Source: an uncultured Clostridia bacterium
Lineage (GTDB): Bacteria > Bacillota > Clostridia > Peptostreptococcales > Anaerovoracaceae
Direction: 5' to 3'
Length of the DNA stretch: 13,026 bases
NCBI GenBank assembly: GCA_934277495.1
Contig: CAKQUI010000062.1
Coordinates: 1 to 13,026, forward strand
Part shown: piece after piece, positions 1 to 7,600 of the stretch
Layout of the letters: the number at the start of each line of letters is the position of its first letter
Numbering within the stretch: position 1 is the first letter of the stretch
Notes under the pieces: model-generated
What the model was told of the DNA's origin: nothing
Database searches by the model: none
The model's input: only the letters and a program-made list of their open reading frames with translations
Program-made: the position numbers and the translations under genes

Positions 1-185
1 GATATTTTACAACTCAGAGTGATTATTTCATAATTTGTGTGTGAATTAAAGGCATCATGTTATTAGGCGCTTACAAACTGAAAGCAAAGAAAAAATATTA
101 TGTCCAGATAAGGACTTACAAGACAGTAAGCAAAGTCAGATATTATTCTGCCTGGAGCAGTAAAAAGACAGTCACTACCAGATAA
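1..185 (+). pseudogene. 3' remnant of a cell-surface protein with a fibronectin-III-like C-terminal repeat
   Basis: Codons at 45-182 read a short peptide ending at TAA 183-185. It contains KLKAKKKYYVQIRTYKTVS and YYSAWSSKKTV, the last strands of the Fn3-like domain often found at the C-terminus of secreted Clostridia surface proteins. In that frame a TGA lies at 42-44. The other two plus-strand frames stop at 20-22 and 31-33, so no upstream reading frame can run continuously into this tail. The seen fact is the blocked frame; decay of a once longer gene is the inference. An ATG at 57 could start a 42-residue peptide, with AAAGG only 4 nt upstream, but half an Fn3 fold is unlikely to be functional. 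A sequencing frameshift would look the same. The hairpin at 221-265 lies 36 nt downstream and would be its terminator. Confidence 0.6.
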
Positions 186-220
186 GATATCGGAACAGAC
201 CATATACCAACACACGCAGA

Positions 221-265
221 AAAAGGCCTGCGGTCCCTGTAACACACAGGGACCGCAGGCCTTTT
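221..265. terminator. Strong bidirectional intrinsic terminator
   Basis: There are perfect 20-bp inverted arms at 221-240 and 246-265, with a GC-rich core GGCCTGCGGTCCCTGT and a 5-nt loop AACAC. The arms end in AAAA on one side and TTTT on the other, so a U-tract follows the stem on both strands (five T on the minus strand). It sits between the plus-strand remnant ending at 185 and the minus-strand macrodomain gene ending at 369. It would therefore serve both convergent units. The 266-368 stretch between it and the macrodomain stop is AT-rich, and I see no other feature in it. Confidence 0.9.
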
Positions 266-368
266 CAATAAATCGAGAGTATCAAAAAATTATTGGAATA
301 TTTCTATTGTAAAAACGGTTCTGTATCGAAGTTTCTGAAGCATGCAGTGATATCAGTACCGCCAGTCC

Positions 369-1343
369 TCAAAATACAGACCCCGGCACATCACGCTTTA
401 ACTTACTGTACCTTTCTTTCACGATATCACTATATGTATCATACTGCTCGTCGTCGCTGCAGCACAAATACACGTTCATCACTGCTCCGGGATGATCTCT
501 GAACCATTTGCTTATAACGTCCAGCGCTATGATCGCCGCTTTCCTGACAGGGTATCCATAAAGTCCCACAGATATACACGGGAAAGCTATACTCATGCAT
601 CCATATGCAAAAGCTGCATCAAGACATGTCCTGTAGCTGCTCCTCAGCATAGGCTCATCCTCTGTGACGCCGCAGAAAACAGGTCCTACAGTGTGGATTA
701 TATAATCCGCATGAGTTATATCATATGCCGGAGTCACTTTCGAGTGACCTGTCCTGCATCCTTTCAGAGCTTTGCAGGCTTCCAGTATATCAGGACCTGC
801 TGCGTCAAGGATCGTGCTGTCTATCTTTCCGCCACCCATCAAACTGTTGTTCGTAGGATTTACCATCGCACTCACATGCATATCCATCACATGGCTGCAG
901 TGCACGAACACCACATGGGACCTGGCCTTATATTCCTTCAGTTTTGCAAGTCTTTCTCGACCAAGTACCAGACTTTCGCTCCCTGGATCTATCACGATGC
1001 CGCTGCATTCATCTCCACAGCTGTCGCAGATATCGATGATGTCTTCCAGTTTATATTCTTTTGTAACACAGTCCGTGAAACCCACGGCTTCATCTTCTGA
1101 CGTGAATACAGGTATGTAGCTCCGTCCGGATTTTTTACCTGAAATACGGTAAAGTCTGTCCACAGACGGTGCTGAGGAGTTTCCCACCGCCCCTTCTCCA
1201 CGCTCCGGCACGAATATCTTCATCCCGCTGTCGATGCCGGTACGCAGGATATTGAAGACCGTTATCAGGTCCTTTGTCCTGCTGCATATGTGCCGGTCAT
1301 ACAAGGCTTTCTTTAACTCTTTCCTGTATCTGTCATGATCCAT
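369..1343 (-). CDS. SseB-like domain / MacroD-type macrodomain fusion protein
   Basis: A 324-residue cytosolic protein with no signal peptide or membrane segment. Residues about 1-135 resemble the SseB N-terminal domain: YIPVFTSEDEA at 77-87 and GIVIDPGSESLVL at 115-127 are its typical strands. Residues about 145-310 form a macrodomain. VNPTNNSLMGGGKID at 161-175 gives N165 and D175, which match the catalytic Asn/Asp of MacroD-type mono-ADP-ribose hydrolases. GCRTGHSK at 195-202, IIHTVGP at 215-221 and CISVGLYGYP at 256-265 are the other ADP-ribose-binding loops. Family knowledge predicts binding of ADP-ribose and removal of it from proteins, or deacetylation of O-acetyl-ADP-ribose. One Gly of the usual GGGG loop is Lys. 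The frame is open back to 1463, but ATG 1343 has AGGAGG at 1351-1356 with 7 nt spacing, which decides the start. The gene is monocistronic between two terminators, and its substrate cannot be told from context. Confidence 0.88.
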   Translation of the reverse strand: MDHDRYRKELKKALYDRHICSRTKDLITVFNILRTGIDSGMKIFVPERGEGAVGNSSAPSVDRLYRISGKKSGRSYIPVFTSEDEAVGFTDCVTKEYKLEDIIDICDSCGDECSGIVIDPGSESLVLGRERLAKLKEYKARSHVVFVHCSHVMDMHVSAMVNPTNNSLMGGGKIDSTILDAAGPDILEACKALKGCRTGHSKVTPAYDITHADYIIHTVGPVFCGVTEDEPMLRSSYRTCLDAAFAYGCMSIAFPCISVGLYGYPVRKAAIIALDVISKWFRDHPGAVMNVYLCCSDDEQYDTYSDIVKERYSKLKRDVPGSVF

Positions 1344-1382
1344 GATACAGCCTCCTGTTTCAACATCAAAAGTACAGATCCT

Positions 1383-1418
1383 CCGCAGTCTTGCGGAATA
1401 TTCTAACCTTTTTCTAAC
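1383..1418 (-). promoter_or_regulatory. Leader elements: phased TTCTAAC repeat and small hairpin
   Basis: Between the predicted transcription start and the ribosome binding site, TTCTAAC occurs at 1401-1407 and 1412-1418 (plus-strand reading). The two copies start 11 bp apart, about one helical turn. A short hairpin with 5-bp arms CCGCA (1383-1387) and TGCGG (1392-1396) and a 4-nt loop follows in the direction of transcription. The repeat could be an operator just downstream of the start site. No regulator is visible in the window, so function is a guess. Confidence 0.25.
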
Positions 1419-1435
1419 TTTAGTTTGTTGAATAC

Positions 1436-1444
1436 AGTATAGCA
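1436..1444 (-). promoter_or_regulatory. Extended -10 promoter of the SseB-macrodomain gene
   Basis: On the minus strand TGCTATACT reads as an extended -10 (TGn plus TATACT, five of six matches to TATAAT). No good -35 lies at 17 nt, which fits extended -10 promoters. Transcription would begin near 1429, giving a leader of about 85 nt before ATG 1343. This is a motif call only. Confidence 0.5.
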
Positions 1445-1533
1445 CAAGAAACGGAAAAAACATATAACTATCTTTTCTTTCCGTACAGCTTCTGAAAGCA
1501 GGAACATCCGCTTTGCGGTCTTACAGATGCAAA

Positions 1534-1572
1534 ATGCCCCGCAGCCGTGCTTGCTTTCCGGCTGCGGGGCAT
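1534..1572 (-). terminator. Intrinsic terminator of the giant surface-protein gene
   Basis: Perfect 14-bp arms lie at 1534-1547 and 1559-1572 (ATGCCCCGCAGCCG and its complement) with an 11-nt loop. On the minus strand the stem runs directly into TTTT. It lies 47 nt past the stop at 1619, and well before the promoter of the macrodomain gene, so the two minus-strand genes are probably separate transcription units. The T-tract is short, so some read-through is possible. Confidence 0.85.
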
Positions 1573-1618
1573 AGTTCATATCAGACTTTCATGCCTGTTA
1601 TCCGATATTTATCTGCTG

Positions 1619-4600
1619 TTATTCTTTGTCCTCTGTTCTGTGACGACGAGATAGTACAGTCACCGCACATCCCATAAGAGCAAGCATTGCCACTATACCC
1701 CAGATATACATCTGACTGGAATCTCCTGTCCCTGCGGAATGCGGAGTATTTCCAGAGTTTCCAGGCTTGCCCGGTTTTTCCGGCGTATCTGGCTTGACAT
1801 TCGTAACTATGACCATCATCTGGTCGTCTTTTCCGATAGTACCGCTCTGGTTCGTGTACTCAGGCGTATTGAAGCCGTCCTTTGTATAATCGTCTTCTTC
1901 AACAGTGTAGTACACGCCTGCCGGAAGATCATACACATGTATGTAGTCTCCTGCGCCAAGATCGAATCCAGCTCTGCCGTTTTCGAAAGTCACATCACCG
2001 AATGTACCCGACAGATCATATACTGCAGCATCTTCGTCTTCACTCTCTTTCAGAGTTATTTCGAAATGATACTTCTTGTCTTTGTCAGCTTCTCCCATCA
2101 CCTGCTTGGATATCAGCAGACTGCCCTTTGCCGCAGTGTTTGTGACAGTGCTGTTCCAGTCTTTTGTATCCACATCTGACTCGTATCCCCGTACAGGGAC
2201 TTCTTCAACGCTGTAATCGCCGTTTGCTATAGGCAGATCGTGCCATGTATATGTCCAGTTGTTCTCCTCGCTGAGTGTCACTGCCATATCTTCATAACGC
2301 TCGCCATGGTTCAGCAGATATACGATGATAGCTTTCGGTCTGAACCCGCTCCTGTCATCGCCGTCTTTCCACTTCTTTGTAACTGTGAAATCACGGACTT
2401 TGACTGTCGCATTGTCGAAACGCACTTCATCGTACTGTCCCGGCGATGTCACTACATCAGTAACGAGATACTGGCTGCCGTCTGCCTGTACATCCACCCT
2501 TACTGTGAATACACGGTCATCCAGCGTATAAGTATACGGTGCGACTTCGGAAGTCTCTGTTATCTGATAGTAGTATGAACCTTCCACCGGCTTGTCACGG
2601 TATGTTATCTTTTTGAACGTGATCTTTCCGTTCTCATCGTTTTCAGCTGTATCTTTATAGCCGCCTTCGATGACTTTGCCGTTTTCATCCACCTGCACTA
2701 TGCTGAAACTGAACAGCCCTGCTTTCGTGCAGATCTCGTTGTCGAGATATTTCCATGCTGTCGGGGTATATTCCGGCACTTTCATGGACTTGATGTGTCC
2801 ATGCTGTGTCACTGCTGTTATCTCTCCGAGATCATCTGTCTTCGAGCTTGTTATCTTAGTCCCGTCTATCCTCAGATCCGCCTGGTTCACAAGACCGTCG
2901 ATGCTTGCTCCGCACTCTGTTTCAAGCTGCAAATGCAGCACAGGATATTCCGCAGGCTTTGATACCTGTATCGCCAGTGCATTGCGTTTCTGAGTCACCG
3001 TGTATACATCTGCCGGTATCTCAGCTCCGCCGGCATCCGTGAGTTTGATACTTTCAAGATCAGCTATCAGCACAGGGCTGAGCACGTCTGATATCGTGAT
3101 ATCGTGAAGTGATTTCAGTTCATCTTCAGTATATATGCTGTAAAGATCCACATCGAAATCCCATACGATGATCGGATTGCCGTTGTCAGCTTTCTTTGAA
3201 GCCACCTTGCCTTCTTTGTTGAAAGGTTTTTTCACCTCAAGTTCGCCAGTTTTGCTGCCGGTATCGTAGCTGCCGTCTGCTGCATCCACACGGAAAGCAT
3301 TTTTCAGTGACAGCTTTCCGGTCTCTTTGCCGCCTGCTTCTATATACTTCTCACGATCGAGATGTACTGCGTATTTCACAGTCACTGTCGTATCTGCGGG
3401 CAGTTTCTTGAATGTGAGCGTGAAAGAATCACCATTCACGTCAAGCTTCGCATCTTCCGGAAGGCTGTCTGCTGTATAATGCTTCGCTTCATCGTCTCCT
3501 GTTCTGACAGTTATATCGAAGCGACTCATGGAAAGTGCATTCTGTACAGCTTCATCCTCAGGATCAGCTGTCACTTTGTCTTTCAGCGTGAAGTCGCTGC
3601 GTCCTGCGCTGCCGGTCTTTCCTGTTACTGTCCACAGTGCCGTCAGAGTGTCTTCTCCGTCTGCTCCGTTTCCGTCATAAGTCTTTTCTGCCTCTACAGG
3701 TATATCCGGTTTTATCTCGCTTTCAGCATCGGCCTTGAAAGAAGCTGAACCGCGTTCCATCACAGCGCTGTTCTGCAGCTTCGCACTGTCGTCTTTCAGA
3801 CCTCCGTTTGCGATATATGCATCCTTGTCCAGGACTGTATCGTACTCTGCGATATAGTCCTGTCCGGCATCTATCACTGTATTGGTCTTTGAATTTTTCA
3901 CTGTAACAGCGAGGTTTCTTCCCTCAGCTGAAACAGTGATATTCTCATCTGTCCAACCGTCGGCCTGTACCTTCTGACCACTGTATATGACTTTATCGTC
4001 CTGCTTTATAACGATGCTGGCAGGATCGATCTTCAGCGCTGCTTCTGCAGCTTTCTTTATACGCTCGTCATCTGTCTTTATGGAAACGCTGTCCTTTATC
4101 ACCAGCTGAGTCTCTTTGCTGAAGCCTGTATTGGCTTTTATCCTCCAGGAAGATCTTCCATCTGCCGCATCCGAGCTTTTCAGCGATTTGCTGAGTCCGC
4201 TCTCAATGAGCTCTATGCGGTTGCCGACTTCTTCCTTTTCAGAACCACGATCGTTTGCCGCTTTGTTTTTGATCGATGTCGTTATATTGCAGTCCGGATA
4301 GATCTTGTCTATTTCTTCATAAAAGCTCTTCCAGTCTGTCTCTGTATCATATGTCGCTGCCAGGTAGCGATCACGATCCAGCTTGTCCGCCTTTATTTCG
4401 AAACCGAAGTCGCTGCCGTCAGCCTGTAACTGTTTTGTCGTTATCTCTATACTGTGACTGCCGCCTTTGCTGTCAGTCACGTCTTTTTTCTCAGTTTTTG
4501 ACTGATCCAGACCGCTGAACGAAAGATCAGACTTCATCAGCAGATCTTTCTCTGCCAGATTCTTTCCCTGCTCATCAGGTTTCGTATCAGTGTAATATAC

Positions 4601-7600
4601 GTTTATATTCTCGAATCTCGTATATTTTTCCAGCAGGTATCTGAGCTGACCGATAAGTTCTGCCTTTTTGCTTTCATCAGTCATGGCACTGAGTTTCACA
4701 GTTTCTCCTGTAGCCGGATCTTTGTATGTGAACTCATCTATATCGTACTGGAGCGTATCGCTTATGGTCGAAGTGATATTTCCCTTGCCTTTGGTTCCTG
4801 TCCAGTTGTATACCAGCCATGACGCGCGGCTGTTTCCTGAGCCTTCTGATATACTCGACTTTCTCACAAGCTGTTCTGCCAGGAATGTTGCACTGACGCC
4901 TGCACCGCAGTCTACCTTGAGTACGGCTTCTTTTGGAGTCCTGTTCACAGCTGATGCAGCTGCTGCCCAGCTTTCAGTTGATACGCCGTACGGTATCGCA
5001 GCTTCTCCCCCGTTTGTTATTGTCAAGTCTCCGCCACTGTACCACTTGCTGTCTCTGAAACTGTCATTTCCATCCACCACAGCCTCCATATCATATGTTA
5101 TGGAAACAAGCGTATCTGACGGTATCTGTGATCCGTCTGCACGGCTCAGCTTTATCCTGTAAAGCGAACCCGGATGTTCTGTGAACTCTTTGTCAGGTTT
5201 GTATACGAAATCGAGGACCCATCCGTTTTCAGCGCCACCGCTCCACTGTCCGTTGCGCACGCTGCCTGAATATACCTCTTCGTCTTTGTCGAATCCCGGC
5301 CCTGATACCTTTATCTTCAGGTTCTTTATGTCGACAGCCTTTGCCAGTGCACCGATCGCCTCGGTGTCGTTCTCATCGTAAATTTTATCGCTGGCTGTTT
5401 CTGAACCACTGTCTTTATATCCCAGAAGGAAGTCTTCTATGGAAACATAGTCTGTTGCCGTATATCCCACCTGGGTATCCAGTCTGTATCCGGCCTCATA
5501 ACCTCCGTGCTCCTCGTCGTACTGCGGTGCCGCTGTCACTGCCTTGTCCATCGCCAGAGAGGCTGTTATCTTCCTGCTTGCAGTAACGCTTTGTACCGGC
5601 TGACTGCTGCCGCCCCAGCTCTTGCATGTTGCACCGTTCTTCAGCTCCAGATCATAGACTTCACCTTTGGAGGCGCCTGCTTCCTCTGCGGCGTCGCAGA
5701 ATCCTTTCTGGTTGAAAGCAGTATCATACTCCAGCTCCAGATTTGCGACGTTTTTCAGGCCGTCTATCTTCACATCGAAACCGTCTTTCATGCTGCCTTT
5801 ATATGTCAGCGTCAGTTTCAGACCATCTTTAGTCAGTGTGGTCTTGTGATCCGATGCAGCTTCCGCTTTGCCTATATCTTCCGTACCGATATTGAAAAGC
5901 TGTCCATTGGTTCCAGGTCCATAGGCATGTATTACCATGCTTCTGAGCTTTGTATACTCCGCAGGATGTACTGAAATATCTTTCTTTCCCGCACCTGCAG
6001 CTTTCGAATCTGCCATATCGTCGTGGGCTTCCCATGAACCGCTGTAAAATCCGGTATATGTGGTATCTATGAGATCGCTTCCTGCTGTGCTTTGACTTGT
6101 GCCGTATGCAGACGCATTTATCTTCCATGTATCCTTTATATCTTCACCATGACTGCCAGATGTAAGATCTGTATCTGTATGGGATTTTGTCACAGGCATC
6201 CATGGCATCTGACCTGTAGCCTTTACCTTGAACGGGAAGAAACCGTAGTATCCTGATCCATTGCCCCATTCTGTCACATCGCCTGTATTTGCAATAAGTT
6301 CAGCCTGACATGATGATGCCTCGTCTATACTGCCGCTGTCGACTCTTGTAAAGAATCCTATGCAGGTATGCTTTCCGTCATATTTCTGAAGAGCGCCATT
6401 GGTAGCGCTGTATGAAGTGTTTGACGGCGCTGAGCTTCCTCCGATAAAGTAGACGCCATCGCCGGTCAGGGTAGTACCTGGCGAGTTTTCCTTTATATCT
6501 GCGCCTTTCATCACGTTCTGCTCTGTTTTGCTGCCATTGATCGTATACCAGCCTCCGCCGGATGTTTTGGCGTAAACACAGCTGAGAACAAGTGTCTGAC
6601 CATCTATTTCTCTTCTCGGATCGCTCGTAAAACTGTTGTCTCCGATGAGGAGAGTCTGTCCCTTCGGAACTTTGACGTACAGCTGAGATGTGTTCCAGCC
6701 GTTCCAGTTTTCTGTGTTGCATGTGAATTCCCAGAAGATCGTCTTGTCGTCTATCCATCTGCCGGTCATTACTGACGCCTTGTTCCTTCCAAAGCCATAT
6801 CCGCTGTAGCTTACCGACGCCTGATCGTATGCCGGAGCTTTGCCGTATACTGTGTTTGATGAAAGCATCGAGTCTGTAGCGCTTCCGCCGGTATTCTGAT
6901 CTTCAGTTATCACCATACCGTGGCTCTGCTTGAATTTGAGATCCACATTCTGTCCTGGGGCATTGAACACATGGACTTTCCACCTGTCAGGCTGCGCTGA
7001 TTCAGTACCATAGCTGCTGCCGTTTTCTCTCTGCATCTTCACAAAACGGCTCCAGCCGTTGGAGCTGTAGTTCTTGCGTGCTGTTTCTCTCGTATCCGGG
7101 TCGATGATAATATATACATATCTGCCGTCGACCTTGTCATTGCTCCTGTAAAGAAGCAGCTGCTTGCTGGAGTCCATATTGCTGAACACCTGCTTCATCT
7201 GATACTGCAGCGCCAGATCTGACTGGTCGAAAAGATTGCCGAGACTGCCGTTTGTGATACCTGACTGTATCTCCGAATATGTACGGGGACCGTAAAAGTT
7301 CCAGCTGGTAGTCCTGCTGCTGTTTCCTATATCAAACTTTTCGAAAGAAGCATAGCTTCCTGTCAGTGAACCGCCTCGTTCAAAAAACGAGTAATTGTTC
7401 ATATAGTAGTTGGCGCTGGTGCTGTTTTCGTACTGATAGTGATTGCTGCCAGGATAGTATCTGTGCTGAGGCGTGAACTCCATCCAGTAGTAGTTGCCGT
7501 AGTAGTTCTGGTTGGAGGCACTGAATGTCGTCTGGACAGACTTAGGCATGCCTTCATACTGATTACTGCTGTATGAAACACTGTCGTACAGATTCCCGCT

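Noticed and set aside
492..1100. Plus-strand 202-residue open frame
   Set aside because: It lies antisense to the clear macrodomain gene, is Cys/His-rich with no recognisable motif, and has no ribosome binding site; it is a shadow of the minus-strand coding sequence.
1344..1463. Longer N-terminus of the macrodomain protein starting at 1463
   Set aside because: The added 40 residues cover the -10 element, leader repeat and a perfect AGGAGG; ATG 1343 is clearly preferred.
4668..5162. Plus-strand 164-residue open frame inside the adhesin gene
   Set aside because: It is Ser/Leu/Pro-rich antisense of the adhesin with no ribosome binding site or motif.
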